Shown: positions 33,238-42,306 of the stretch, piece after piece
Numbering within the stretch: the first letter of the stretch is position 1
Layout of the letters: the number at the start of each line of letters is the position of its first letter
Source of the DNA: Amycolatopsis japonica
Lineage (GTDB): Bacteria; Actinomycetota; Actinomycetes; Mycobacteriales; Pseudonocardiaceae
Length of the DNA stretch: 64,000 nucleotides
Direction: 5' to 3'
NCBI RefSeq assembly: GCF_000732925.1
Contig: NZ_CP008953.1
Coordinates: 3,844,001-3,908,000, forward strand
Position numbers and translations under genes: made by a program
Notes under the pieces: model-generated
Database searches by the model: none
Told to the model about the DNA's origin: nothing
What the model saw: only the letters and a program-made list of their open reading frames with translations

Positions 33238-34076
33238 TGGGATGGTTCGAAGCACTGGTCCTCGGGCTCGTCCAGGGCCTCACGGAGTTCCTGCCGATCT
33301 CGTCCAGCGCGCATCTGCGGATCACCGCGGCGCTCGCCGGCTGGGACGACCCGGGCGCCGCGTTCACCGCGGTGACCCAGATCGGTACCGAACTCGCGGT
33401 CATCCTGTACTTCTCGTCGAAGATCGGGAAGATCCTCCGCGCCTGGTTCTTCTCGATCTACAAGAAGGACTGGCGTCAGGATCCCGACGCCCGGCTGGGC
33501 TGGCTGATCATCGTCGGCTCGCTGCCGATCGTGGTGCTGGGCCTGCTGCTGCAGGACGCCATCGACGAAACCTTCCGTGACCTGCGGATCACCGCGACCA
33601 CGCTGATCGTGTTCGGCCTGATCCTCCTGGTGGCCGACCGCATCGGGAAGCAGGAGCGCACCCTCGACCACCTGACGGTGCCGCACGGTCTCGGCTTCGG
33701 GTTCGCGCAGGCGCTGGCGCTGATCCCGGGTGTCTCGCGTTCCGGTGGCACCACGAGCGCCGGGCTCCTGCTCGGCTACACCCGCGCCGAGGCGGCTGAA
33801 TACTCCTTCCTGCTGGCGCTGCCGGCGGTGTTCGGCTCGGGGCTGTACAAGCTGACCGACATCGGCAAGGACGGCGCCCCGGCGCAGTGGGGGCCGACGA
33901 TCCTGGCGACGCTGGTCGCGTTCGGCGTCGGGTACGCCGTCATCGCGTGGCTGATGTCGTACATCAAGACCAAGAGCTTCGTGCCGTTCGTGATCTACCG
34001 GCTGGTGCTCGGTGCGCTGCTATTCGTCCTGATCTTCACCGGCGTCCTGGACCCCCAAGAGGGCCCGCACCTGTAA
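33237..34076 (+). CDS. uppP: undecaprenyl-diphosphatase
   Basis: 279 aa integral membrane protein of the UppP/BacA family. The two signature loops are intact: [13 protein letters not shown] near residue 15 and [11 protein letters not shown] near residue 165, with about eight hydrophobic segments. It dephosphorylates undecaprenyl diphosphate to recycle the cell-wall lipid carrier. It is coupled to the LLM oxidoreductase, a pairing common in actinobacteria and likely tied to polyprenyl/envelope metabolism. Confidence 0.96.
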   Translation: MGWFEALVLGLVQGLTEFLPISSSAHLRITAALAGWDDPGAAFTAVTQIGTELAVILYFSSKIGKILRAWFFSIYKKDWRQDPDARLGWLIIVGSLPIVVLGLLLQDAIDETFRDLRITATTLIVFGLILLVADRIGKQERTLDHLTVPHGLGFGFAQALALIPGVSRSGGTTSAGLLLGYTRAEAAEYSFLLALPAVFGSGLYKLTDIGKDGAPAQWGPTILATLVAFGVGYAVIAWLMSYIKTKSFVPFVIYRLVLGALLFVLIFTGVLDPQEGPHL

Positions 34077-34091
34077 CCCCCCGCGCATTTA

Positions 34092-34139
34092 GTCCTCTGG
34101 ATGCGGTCCTTGCACGCGCAAGGACCGCATCCAGAGGAC
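34092..34139. terminator. 21-bp palindrome / terminator
   Basis: Perfect 21-bp arms (34092-34112, 34119-34139) around CACGCG; arm starts GTCCTCTGGATGCGGTCCTT. A half copy (CGCATCCAGAGGACTAAACG) lies at 58189-58208. Sits after uppP and before the phosphatase gene. Confidence 0.75.
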
Positions 34140-34183
34140 GAAACGCGGGAAGGGGGCAAAGCACGACACGTAGGGTGGGCCAC

Positions 34184-34894
34184 GTGAGTACTGTGATCCT
34201 TCTGCGCCACGGCAAGTCCACGGCGAACGGTTCTGGCGTCCTGGCCGGGCGCACGCCCAAGGTCGGCCTGGACGACACCGGCCGGGCGCAGGCGGCCGCG
34301 CTCGTCGAGCGCCTGGCGCCGGTCCCACTCGCCGAGCTGGTGGTCTCGCCGATGCTCCGCTGCCGCCAGACGGTGGCGAAGCTGGCCGAGGCACGCGGTC
34401 TGGACAAGGTCAAAGAGCCCGGTTTGTCCGAAGTGGACTACGGCGAATGGACCGGGCGCGCGCTCAAGGATCTGGTCAAGGAACCCCTCTGGCGGGTCGT
34501 GCAGGCGCATCCGTCGGCCGCGGTCTTCCCCGGCGGCGAAGGCCTGGCGGAGATGCAGGCGCGGTCGGTCGCGGCCGTTCGCGCGCACGACGCCCGGATC
34601 ACCGAGAAATACGGCGAGAACGCGGTATGGCTCTTATGCAGCCATGGCGATGTGATCAAGGCGATCCTCGCCGACGCGCTCGGCCAGCATCTCGATTCCT
34701 TCCAGCGGATCGTGGTCGACCCGGCGTCGGTTTCGGTCGTCCGGTACACCGAGACTCGTCCGTTCGTGTTGCGCGTCAACGACAACGGCGGCGACCTCGC
34801 CGGTATCGCCCCACCGCCGCCCAAGGCGAAAACCAAGCGTGGCAAGGGAAAACAGAGCTCCGACGCGGTGGTGGGCGGTACCACCGGAGCGTGA
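34184..34894 (+). CDS. histidine phosphatase family protein
   Basis: 236 aa. Catalytic RHGKST near the start, second His in LLCSHGDVIKAIL, and Glu in EVDYGEW: the MSMEG_4193-like branch of the phosphoglycerate-mutase fold. Lysine-rich low-complexity tail (KAKTKRGKGKQ). Probably a cytosolic phosphatase on a small or protein substrate. GTG 34184 has TAGGGT 7 nt upstream, no Shine-Dalgarno. Confidence 0.9.
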   Translation: MSTVILLRHGKSTANGSGVLAGRTPKVGLDDTGRAQAAALVERLAPVPLAELVVSPMLRCRQTVAKLAEARGLDKVKEPGLSEVDYGEWTGRALKDLVKEPLWRVVQAHPSAAVFPGGEGLAEMQARSVAAVRAHDARITEKYGENAVWLLCSHGDVIKAILADALGQHLDSFQRIVVDPASVSVVRYTETRPFVLRVNDNGGDLAGIAPPPPKAKTKRGKGKQSSDAVVGGTTGA

Positions 34895-34900
34895 CCACTC

Positions 34901-34927
34901 CCGTCCGCGGTGTCACGCCACGGACGG
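34901..34927 (+). terminator. short hairpin after the phosphatase gene
   Basis: CCGTCCG (34901-34907) and CGGACGG (34921-34927), 7 bp past the stop. Confidence 0.5.
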
Positions 34928-34996
34928 CATCCACCGGCCCCTCACTGCCCGTAAGGTGGCCAGAACAGCAGATTCGACGACCCGGGAGCAACACCG

Positions 34997-37039
34997 ATGA
35001 TTTCGCAGGACAACCCGTTCGCCGCGCCGAGTGAGCTGCCCTACGCCCTTCCGCCGTTCGACCGGATCGCCGACGAACACTTCCTTCCCGCCTTCGAGGC
35101 GGGCCTTGCCGAGCACGCCGCCGAAATCGAGGAGATCGCCAACTCCGCGGAGCCGCCGACCTTCGAGAACACGATCGTCGCCCTCGAGAAGTCCGGCAGG
35201 CTGCTGTCCCGCGTGTCCAGCGTGTTCTTCAACCTCGCCGGATCGAACGCGAACGACGAGATCCAGCGCGTGCAGGCCGAGATGGCGCCGCGGCTGGCCG
35301 CGCACGCCGACGCCATCAACCTGAACCCGGCGTTGTTCGCCAGGATCAACTCCCTGTTCGAGCGCAAGGACGAACTCGGCCTCGACACGGAGTCGCTCCG
35401 CCTCCTGGAGCGGCACCACACCGACGTGCGCCGGGCCGGCGCCGGGCTGCCCGAGGCCGACCAGAAGCGCCTGCGCGAGTTGAACGAGCAGCTTTCGACG
35501 CTCTCGACCCGCTTCCAGCAGAACCTGCTCAAGGACACCAACGAACTCGCCGTGGTCGTCGACGACGTCGCGGAGCTCGCGGGACTGGGCGAGGACGAGA
35601 TCGCCACCGCCGCCGAAACCGCCGGCGAGGAAGGCAAGTACGTCCTCAAACTGACCTTGCCGACGGCGCAGGCAGCGTTGGCCTCGTTGGAGGATCGTGC
35701 GCTGCGCGAGCGGATCTTCACCGCGTCGGTCTCGCGCGGCAACCGGGGCAACGAGTCCGACAACAACGGGGTCGTGGCCGAACTGGTCCGCCTGCGGGCC
35801 GAGCGGGCCGCCGTACTCGGCTTCCCCGACCACGCGTCGTACGTCATCGAGGACGAGACCGCGAAGACCGCTCAGGCCGCCGTCGGGCTCCTGGAACGTC
35901 TCGCGCCGGTCGCGGTCGCCAACGCCAAGGCGGAGGCCGAAGAACTGCAGCGCTACCTCGAAGCCGACATCCCCGGCGCGGTCCTGCGCCCGTGGGACTG
36001 GGCGTTCTACGCCGAGCGCGTGCGCAAGGACCGGTTCGAGGTCGACACCGCGGCGCTGCGCCCGTACTTCGAGCTGAACCGCGTGCTGACCGATGGCGTC
36101 TTCTTCGCCGCGTCGAAGCTCTACGGTCTGAGCTTCACCGAGCGGGAGGACCTGCCGAAGTACCACCCCGAGGTCCGGATCTTCGAGGTCTTCGACGCCG
36201 ACGGCTCGGAACTCGGCCTGTTCCTGCTCGACTACTACGCCCGCGACTCCAAGCGCGGCGGCGCCTGGATGAACAACTTCGTCGACCAGACGAAGCTCCT
36301 GGGCACCAAGACCGTCGTGGTGAACGTGCTCAACGTCGCCAAACCGCCGGCGGGCGAGCCGACCCTGCTGACCTTCGACGAGGTCGTCACCGCGTTCCAC
36401 GAGTTCGGGCACGCGCTGCACTCGCTGCTTTCCGACGTCGAGTATCCGATGTTCTCCGGCACCAACGTCCCGCGTGACTTCGTCGAGTACCCCTCGCAGG
36501 TCAACGAGATGTGGATGCTGTGGCCCGAGGTGCTGGCCAACTACGCCAAGCACCACGTGACCGGCGAGCCGCTGCCGCAGGAGCAGATCGACAAGCTCCT
36601 GGCGTCGCAGCAGTACGGCGAAGGTTTCTCGACCACCGAGTACCTCGCGGCGTCGCTCCTCGACCAGGCGTGGCACGCGCTGGGCACCGAGGACAACGTC
36701 GACGACGTCCAGCGGTTCGAGGCCGAGGCGCTGACCAAGGCCGGGGTCGCGCTGGAAGCGGTGCCGCCGCGCTACCGCACCACCTATTTCGCGCATATCT
36801 TCAGCGGCGGCTACAGCGCCGGGTACTACTCCTACATCTGGAGCGAGGTCCTCGACGCCGACACCGTCCAGTGGTTCCGCGAGAACGGCGGGCTCTCCAG
36901 GGAGAACGGCGACCACTTCCGCCGCGAACTGCTCGGGCGGGGCGGCAGCGTCGACCCGATGGCCGCCTTCCGCGCGTTCCGCGGCCGTGACCCGGAAATC
37001 GAGCCGCTGCTGAAGCGCCGCGGCCTCGCCGGGGCCTGA
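34997..37039 (+). CDS. M3 family metallopeptidase (oligopeptidase A / Dcp-like)
   Basis: 680 aa, normal length for cytosolic M3. Zinc motif HEFGHALH at about residue 468, followed by DFVEYPSQVNEMW with the third ligand Glu, and the C-terminal RYRTTYFAHIFSGGYSAGYYSY substrate-binding segment. It should degrade oligopeptides in the cytosol; no signal peptide. ATG with GGGAG upstream. Ends before a strong bidirectional terminator. Confidence 0.94.
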   Translation: MISQDNPFAAPSELPYALPPFDRIADEHFLPAFEAGLAEHAAEIEEIANSAEPPTFENTIVALEKSGRLLSRVSSVFFNLAGSNANDEIQRVQAEMAPRLAAHADAINLNPALFARINSLFERKDELGLDTESLRLLERHHTDVRRAGAGLPEADQKRLRELNEQLSTLSTRFQQNLLKDTNELAVVVDDVAELAGLGEDEIATAAETAGEEGKYVLKLTLPTAQAALASLEDRALRERIFTASVSRGNRGNESDNNGVVAELVRLRAERAAVLGFPDHASYVIEDETAKTAQAAVGLLERLAPVAVANAKAEAEELQRYLEADIPGAVLRPWDWAFYAERVRKDRFEVDTAALRPYFELNRVLTDGVFFAASKLYGLSFTEREDLPKYHPEVRIFEVFDADGSELGLFLLDYYARDSKRGGAWMNNFVDQTKLLGTKTVVVNVLNVAKPPAGEPTLLTFDEVVTAFHEFGHALHSLLSDVEYPMFSGTNVPRDFVEYPSQVNEMWMLWPEVLANYAKHHVTGEPLPQEQIDKLLASQQYGEGFSTTEYLAASLLDQAWHALGTEDNVDDVQRFEAEALTKAGVALEAVPPRYRTTYFAHIFSGGYSAGYYSYIWSEVLDADTVQWFRENGGLSRENGDHFRRELLGRGGSVDPMAAFRAFRGRDPEIEPLLKRRGLAGA

Positions 37040-37048
37040 CCCTCCTGA

Positions 37049-37093
37049 CGGTCTCCCCGCCCGGACACCCCCAGTGCCCAGGCGGGGAGACCG
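37049..37093. terminator. bidirectional hairpin terminator
   Basis: Perfect 13-bp arms (CGGTCTCCCCGCC, 37049-37061; complement 37081-37093), loop 19 bp, between the convergent M3 and aminotransferase genes. Confidence 0.8.
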
Positions 37094-37096
37094 CGT

Positions 37097-38320
37097 TCAG
37101 GCGGCGAGTTCGGCGACGGCCGCGGCGACGTCGTCCACTTCCCGCTCGGTGTTGTAGTAATGCGGACTCAGCCGCAGGCACCAGTCGACGTCCTTGTCCC
37201 CGAAGTCGAACTGCGCGAACTCCCGGTAGCTGAGCGCCGAGTTGATCCGCCTGGCGTCCATCGCCGCTTTGAAGGGCACGGCCTCCCAGCCCTTGATGGA
37301 GAACGTCACCAAGGCACCCAGTTCCGGGCCACGGTCGAGCACTTCGATGCCCGCGATGGCGCGGAGACCGTCCCGCAGCCTGGCCGCGAGCGCGGGGGTG
37401 CGTCGTGAGATCGCCTCCAGGCCGACCTCACGGGCATACCTCGCCGCCGTCGCGCAGCCGAGCACGGTGGCGTAAGGGAATTCCCATTCCTCGAACCGGG
37501 AAGCCGACTTCGCGGGTTCATACGTGCCGGGCGCGCTCCAGCGGGCGCCGTGCATGTCGATGAACAGCGGCTCGTGCCCGGCTTCGAGGAACCGGTCGGA
37601 CACGAACAGGAACCCCGAACCGCGTGGGCCACGCAGGAATTTGCGGCACGTCGAAGTGAGCAGGTCGGCGCCGATCTCTTCGACGTCGATGGGGTACTGG
37701 CCGACCGACTGGCAGGCGTCGACCAGATACAGCAGACCGAGCTCCCGGCAATGCCGCCCGATCTCGGCGACCGGCTGGACGAGCCCCGAGTTGGTCGGGA
37801 TATGCGTGGCGGCGACCAGTTTAGGTTTCCTCGTGCGCATCAGGGCCGCCATGGCCTCGACGTCGACACCGCCTTCCCGCGTGTCCGGTGCGTGCACGAT
37901 CTCGACCCCGAACCGCTTCCGCAGCGACAGGAACGCGATCTGGTTGGAGATGAAGTCGTTGCGGGTGGTGAGCACGATGTCGCCGGGCTCGAACCGGATC
38001 GAGGAAAGCGCGGTCGAGTAGGCGTGGGTGGCGCTCGCCGCGAAGGCGATGTTGCGGGGCCGAGCGTTGATCAACGCGGCGGTCTCGCGGTAGAAGCCGG
38101 CGACCTGATCCGACCGTGCCGCGGCGGCCTCGTAGCCGCCGAACTCGGCTTCGAGATTCAGATGATCGAGCATGGCGGCCAGTACCGGCTTCGCCAGCAG
38201 TCCGCAGCCCGCGTTGTTGAAGTGGACGACCTTCTCGCTGCCCGGTGTATCGGCCCGCAGCGCGGGAATGTCCAGTAGTGATTCCGTGCGATTTCCAGTA
38301 GCACTATCATGGTCTTTCAT
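37097..38320 (-). CDS. class V aminotransferase (PLP fold type I)
   Basis: 407 aa. AGCGLLAKPV, SATHAYSTAL, LVDACQSVGQYPID (cofactor Asp) and STCRKFLRGPRG (PLP-Schiff-base Lys in the SxxRK context) place it in the cysteine desulfurase/isopenicillin-epimerase-like branch. Substrate unknown. The ATG shares a CATG with the divergent MocR gene, so neither has its own 5' leader. TACTAT 5 nt upstream suggests a leaderless start. Almost surely controlled by the MocR neighbour. Confidence 0.87.
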   Translation of the reverse strand: MKDHDSATGNRTESLLDIPALRADTPGSEKVVHFNNAGCGLLAKPVLAAMLDHLNLEAEFGGYEAAAARSDQVAGFYRETAALINARPRNIAFAASATHAYSTALSSIRFEPGDIVLTTRNDFISNQIAFLSLRKRFGVEIVHAPDTREGGVDVEAMAALMRTRKPKLVAATHIPTNSGLVQPVAEIGRHCRELGLLYLVDACQSVGQYPIDVEEIGADLLTSTCRKFLRGPRGSGFLFVSDRFLEAGHEPLFIDMHGARWSAPGTYEPAKSASRFEEWEFPYATVLGCATAARYAREVGLEAISRRTPALAARLRDGLRAIAGIEVLDRGPELGALVTFSIKGWEAVPFKAAMDARRINSALSYREFAQFDFGDKDVDWCLRLSPHYYNTEREVDDVAAAVAELAA

Positions 38321-38336
38321 GTCGGATAGTAGCACT
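38297..38336. promoter_or_regulatory. MocR-type direct repeat spanning two overlapping starts
   Basis: AGTAGCACT occurs at 38297-38305 and again at 38328-38336, 31 bp apart (about three helical turns), flanking the shared CATG. MocR regulators bind such direct repeats. TATCAT (38305-38310) and, on the other strand, TACTAT (38331-38326) fit -10 elements of leaderless transcripts. Confidence 0.55.
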
Positions 38337-39692
38337 TCCGCACTCGTTCTCCAGTTGCGTTCCCTGATCCGCACGGCGGCCGCGGGGGACCGGTTGCCCA
38401 GCAGCCGCGAGCTGATCGAGCGCTACCGAGTCGGCCCGGTGACCGTCTCGCGCGCGATCGCTCTGCTGGCGGCCGAGGGCGCTGTCGTGACCCGCCCCGG
38501 AAGCGGGACGTATGTGGCGGCCAGGCCGTCGACGGCGGACGGGCCACTCGACACGGCGTGGCAGACCGTCGCGCTGACCGATCGCAGCGTCGACACCACA
38601 TCGCTCACCGGCGTCCTCGGCCCGCCACCGGAGGGCGCGATCCTGCTCGACGGCGGATATCCACACCGATCACTGCAGGCGACCCGTTTCCTGAGCGCGG
38701 CGCTCGCGCGGGCGGGGCGCCGTCCGGATTCCTGGGATCGGGCCCCCGCTTCCGGACTGGCCGCGTTGAGGTCGGTGTTCGCAGGCCCGGCCGGTGCGTC
38801 ACCGGACGACGTCCTGATCACCGCCGGCGGCCAGAGCGGGCTCTCCATGGCGTTCCGGGCGATCGCGGCGCCCGGCAGCCCGGTCCTCGTCGAATCGCCG
38901 ACCTATCCGGGAGCGCTCGCCGCCGCACGGGCGGCGGGGCTCCGCCCGGTGCCGGTTCCCCTCGACGACGACGGGGTCCGGCCGGATCTGCTGGCGGAGG
39001 CGTTCGCGATGACCGGCGCCCGGCTCTTCTACTGCCAGCCCACTTTCCACAACCCGACCGGGACCGTGCTCACGCCGGAACGCCGCACTCACGTCCTCGA
39101 GGTGGCGCGCGCGGCGGGCGCTTTCGTGCTGGAGGACGACTTCGCGCGGCACCTCTCGCATGGAGCCACGGCACCGCGTCCGCTGATCACCGACGATCGC
39201 GACGGCACGGTCGTGCATCTGACGTCGGTGACCAAAGCCGCCGCGCCGAGCCTCCGGATCGGGGCGCTGATCGCGCGTGGACCCGTTCTCGACCGGATGA
39301 AGGCGATCCGGCGGGTCGACGATTTCTTCGTCTCCCGTCCGCTGCAGGAGGCGGCCCTCGAACTGCTCAGCGCGCCGTCCTGGGAACGTCACGTGCGGAA
39401 GCTGGGCTCCGAACTGCGGCAGCGATGCGGAAAGGCGGCCGCGACGCTGGCGGGGGAGTGTCCTGAGTGGACTGTCGCGCGGTTGCCCGAGGGCGGATTG
39501 CATCTGTGGGTGCGGTTGCCGGCGGGGAGTGATGCGAACGCGGTCGCTCGCGCGGCGAGGGAGCGGGGAGTCGTGGTGGGCGCGGGGGACCGGTTCTTCG
39601 CCGCCGAGCCGGCCGGACCGTTCCTCCGGCTCGGCTTCGCCGCCGCGAACGACGTCGCCGAGCTCGTCGAAGGCATCAAGCGGCTCCGTTAA
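38319..39692 (+). CDS. MocR-family (GntR HTH + aminotransferase) regulator
   Basis: 457 aa. GntR winged helix about residues 8-75 (LPSSRELIERYRVGPVTVSRAIALLAAEGAV), then a fold-type I aminotransferase-like domain with FYCQPTFHNPTGTV, the Lys in SVTKAAAPSLRIG and EDDFARHL. MocR proteins use PLP as sensor ligand and rarely catalyse. Divergent from a PLP enzyme, its probable target. A GTATA-type motif begins 2 bp after its stop codon. Confidence 0.92.
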   Translation: MSDSSTSALVLQLRSLIRTAAAGDRLPSSRELIERYRVGPVTVSRAIALLAAEGAVVTRPGSGTYVAARPSTADGPLDTAWQTVALTDRSVDTTSLTGVLGPPPEGAILLDGGYPHRSLQATRFLSAALARAGRRPDSWDRAPASGLAALRSVFAGPAGASPDDVLITAGGQSGLSMAFRAIAAPGSPVLVESPTYPGALAAARAAGLRPVPVPLDDDGVRPDLLAEAFAMTGARLFYCQPTFHNPTGTVLTPERRTHVLEVARAAGAFVLEDDFARHLSHGATAPRPLITDDRDGTVVHLTSVTKAAAPSLRIGALIARGPVLDRMKAIRRVDDFFVSRPLQEAALELLSAPSWERHVRKLGSELRQRCGKAAATLAGECPEWTVARLPEGGLHLWVRLPAGSDANAVARAARERGVVVGAGDRFFAAEPAGPFLRLGFAAANDVAELVEGIKRLR

Positions 39693-39694
39693 GT

Positions 39695-39710
39695 GTATAA
39701 CGACCTATAC
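39695..39710. repeat. GTATAACGACCTATAC motif (second copy)
   Basis: Perfect GTATA/TATAC arms around ACGACC, in the 26-bp gap between convergent genes. Twenty of the 21 bases from 39693 match 43167 on. Not a promoter site, which argues that the motif is a repeat or protein-binding mark. Confidence 0.6.
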
Positions 39711-39718
39711 GGTGGGGC

Positions 39719-40348
39719 TCAGGCCAAAATCGCATCAAGCAACAGGTAAACACCGCCGCCGAGGACGACACCGGTGGCCATCCCGGCCGTGACCTCGGCT
39801 TTGGTGTGATCCCCGAGTTCGACGCGGGACCAGCAGACCCAGCCGACGCCGAGGAAGACCAAGGCGAGCCAGGGGCCGTAGACGCGGATCAGCATCACGG
39901 CCGCACCCGCCGCCACCATCGCGTGCATCGAGATCTTGAATTCGAGCCCGAAGGTGATCGCGAGCGCGGCGACCAGGCAGACGAGTTCGGCGGCCGCGAG
40001 CGCGATCATCTCGTGCGGGGCGCCGCCGGCGATCAGGACGACGAAGCCGGCGGTCAGCGAGCCGATGCAGACCGCGAACGGGACGAGCCGTCCGGCGCGA
40101 TCGGTGACATGGTGGCTGTCCCACTTGCCCTTCCTGGCGCCGCGCACGATCACGGCCATCGGGATCAGCGAGCCGGTGACGCCGACGACGAGACCCCAGA
40201 GCACTGTCTCGCCGACGTGGTATCCGGTGACCTTCCAGGCGACGATCAGCGGGAGACCGAGCACCCAGACCCAGGGAGCGAGCACCTCGGTCGCGATCCG
40301 CGCGAGCCGTCGGCGGGTCCCGGTGGCTTCCGTGGTCTGGGTCGGCAT
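39719..40348 (-). CDS. PAP2-like integral membrane protein
   Basis: 209 aa, five to six hydrophobic segments. PAP2 motifs appear in reduced form: KGKWDSHHVTDRAGR, the His in EFKISMHAMVAAG and SRVELGDHTKAEVTAG. Probable lipid-phosphate phosphatase-like membrane protein; catalytic competence uncertain because the PSGH box reads ISMH. ATG at 40348. Convergent with the MocR gene. Confidence 0.75.
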   Translation of the reverse strand: MPTQTTEATGTRRRLARIATEVLAPWVWVLGLPLIVAWKVTGYHVGETVLWGLVVGVTGSLIPMAVIVRGARKGKWDSHHVTDRAGRLVPFAVCIGSLTAGFVVLIAGGAPHEMIALAAAELVCLVAALAITFGLEFKISMHAMVAAGAAVMLIRVYGPWLALVFLGVGWVCWSRVELGDHTKAEVTAGMATGVVLGGGVYLLLDAILA

Positions 40349-40383
40349 CGCGCGTGGTCTCCTCGATGATCGTGGCCGGAGCG

Positions 40384-40413
40384 GCTCCTGCCGGACTCGC
40401 GCCCGGCAGGAGC
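40384..40413 (-). terminator. hairpin terminator
   Basis: 11-bp arms GCTCCTGCCGG (40384-40394) and CCGGCAGGAGC (40403-40413), just past the beta-helix stop at 40419 (minus strand). Confidence 0.7.
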
Positions 40414-40418
40414 GGTGA

Positions 40419-42218
40419 TCATCGTTCCAGACCTCGGCGGCCCGCCCGCGCGAGGATGTCCGCGCCCGCCGGGTCCGCCCGGACTGCCTCGTCGAAACTC
40501 TCCTTGGGCAGCACCGTGTTCCCGGCCACGGTCACCGTCTCGGGCGGGGTGTCGTAGCCGTCGGGCAGGGCGTCCCAGAAGTTGCCGATGAAGGCGACGT
40601 TCTCCATCGGCGGGCCCACCTGGAGCACGATCGGGGTGTCGGCCCGGTGGACGATGTTGCCGAGGACGGTGATCCACACCGCGCCGTAGTCGGTGTAGAG
40701 GCCGAAGTTGTACGAAGTGAGGACGTCGCGGATGACGTTGCCGCGGACCAGCGCCCCGCCGGCGAACGACGAGCCCTGTGGTGCCGACAGGTAGATCCCG
40801 CCGCCGTCCATGAGCTTGCCCATGCTGCGCTCGACGAGGTTCGAGATCACCTGCGTGCCCTTGGCGTACTCGCCGCCGGTGATCACGATGCCGTTGTGCG
40901 GGACGTCGTGGATCTCGTTGTGTGCCACGGAGGTCTCCGCGGACTCGACGACGAGGACGGCGGGCGAACCTCGGTACTCGGTGCCGATGTGGTGGACGAG
41001 GTTGTCTTCGACCGCGACCCGGGTGCTCGCGTGGACGGCGATCCCGCTGCCCGAGATCTCGTCGAAGACGTTCGACAGGATCCGCACGTCGGTGGCGTCC
41101 TCGATCAGCAGACCGCCCGCGCCGAGTCGGGTGAAGTGGTTGACTTCGAGGGAGACGCGGCTGACCGACGTGAGGCTGACGTTGGCGGGCAGTTGGACCG
41201 GCTGGGCGGGCACATGGACGTAGCCCACGTCCGCGCCGAGGTCGATCTTCTGGAAGTCGCCCCGTTCGTAGCGTGCGTTGCCGTGATAGTGCAGGTAGCC
41301 GCCAGTGCGGTCGGGACCGGACCAGGTCGCGTCGGTGAAGGTGAAGCCGCGTAGCACGAGGTCGTGGACGCCTCGTCCGCTGATGAGCGTTTCGAGCATC
41401 GGAGCGACGACACTGGTCTCGTTGATCTTCTCGCCGGGCCGCGGGCGGTAGTGGAGGACGTGATCGCCTGTGTCGGTGCGGCGGACGGCGAAGGTTCCCG
41501 GTTCGGTCAGGAAGGCCAGGTTGTTCTCGAGCGTGGACGGCGCGGCGAGGCCGTCCCAGGCACCGTCGCCACCGGCGCCGTACCACTTGGCGTCGTAGAG
41601 GGATTTGGCGTTGTCGAAGGCGGGCTGAGCCATCGTGATCGTGGTCGAGGAGGCGTCGCCGGAGATGGACGCGACCGCGAGCCGGGCTTCGGACCACGGA
41701 TAGACGCCCGGGTACACGAACTCCAGCCCGGAGGGGTCCGGCCACGATTGAGGCTCCACGCTGTCCGTGACGTAACCAGTGGCTGTTTTCGTCACGCTTC
41801 CCGGGAGCCCGTCCGCGCGGGCTGCCCGGGCCGCGGGCTTGCCGTCGACGGTGAGCCGTCGCGGTGCCAGGTCGCCGATCGGCGCGGTCCAGGCGCCGTC
41901 GTCGCCTGTCGACCAGCCGGTGATCTCGCGGCCGCCACTCAGTTCGACCTTTGCCTGGTCGGCTGTTCCGTAGCCGTGTGCCTGGTAGATCACGCGGAAG
42001 CCGTTCGAGCCGGAATCGGCTTGTGTGTCGGCGAAGGAAAGGGGTTCGTCCAGTCGGTAGACGCCCGTCGTGAAGGAAACGATGACGTCACCGGTCATGG
42101 TGGCCGTCGCGGCGCGGACCGCCTTCTGGGCGGCTTTCGGCGTGGCGAACGGCCGGTCGGCGGTGCCAGGCCAGCCGTCGCTGCCGTCCGGAGATACGAA
42201 GAACCTGATTTCGGGCAT
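40419..42218 (-). CDS. right-handed beta-helix protein, polysaccharide-associated
   Basis: 599 aa. Starts FFVSPDGSDGWPGTADRPFATPKAAQ, the DUF1565-like opening of pectate-lyase-fold proteins, followed by PbH1 rungs (LLIEDATDVRILSNVFDEI, NEIHDVPHNGIVITGGEY). No signal peptide, so it appears cytosolic or uses another route. Could be a lyase, epimerase or glycosidase; no active site assigned. ATG after CAGGAGCG. Palindromes 22 bp upstream and the divergent TetR point to repression. Confidence 0.78.
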   Translation of the reverse strand: MPEIRFFVSPDGSDGWPGTADRPFATPKAAQKAVRAATATMTGDVIVSFTTGVYRLDEPLSFADTQADSGSNGFRVIYQAHGYGTADQAKVELSGGREITGWSTGDDGAWTAPIGDLAPRRLTVDGKPAARAARADGLPGSVTKTATGYVTDSVEPQSWPDPSGLEFVYPGVYPWSEARLAVASISGDASSTTITMAQPAFDNAKSLYDAKWYGAGGDGAWDGLAAPSTLENNLAFLTEPGTFAVRRTDTGDHVLHYRPRPGEKINETSVVAPMLETLISGRGVHDLVLRGFTFTDATWSGPDRTGGYLHYHGNARYERGDFQKIDLGADVGYVHVPAQPVQLPANVSLTSVSRVSLEVNHFTRLGAGGLLIEDATDVRILSNVFDEISGSGIAVHASTRVAVEDNLVHHIGTEYRGSPAVLVVESAETSVAHNEIHDVPHNGIVITGGEYAKGTQVISNLVERSMGKLMDGGGIYLSAPQGSSFAGGALVRGNVIRDVLTSYNFGLYTDYGAVWITVLGNIVHRADTPIVLQVGPPMENVAFIGNFWDALPDGYDTPPETVTVAGNTVLPKESFDEAVRADPAGADILARAGRRGLER

Positions 42219-42239
42219 GCTGAAGCGCTCCTGCGAGAG

Positions 42240-42273
42240 GTATATGGGATATACTGAGGTTTATCAGCTAAAC
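42240..42273. promoter_or_regulatory. two inverted repeats between the beta-helix gene and TetR
   Basis: GTATATGGGATATAC (42240-42254; 6-bp perfect arms) and GTTTATCAGCTAAAC (42259-42273; 5-bp arms) in the 88-bp divergent gap. Likely TetR operator plus overlapping promoter elements. Confidence 0.65.
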
Positions 42274-42306
42274 ACGAACGAGCGAAGAGCGTCAAGGGAG
42301 TAGCGG

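Noticed and set aside
39695..39710. Operator role of the second GTATA motif
   Set aside because: It lies between two convergent stops, so it cannot control initiation of either gene.
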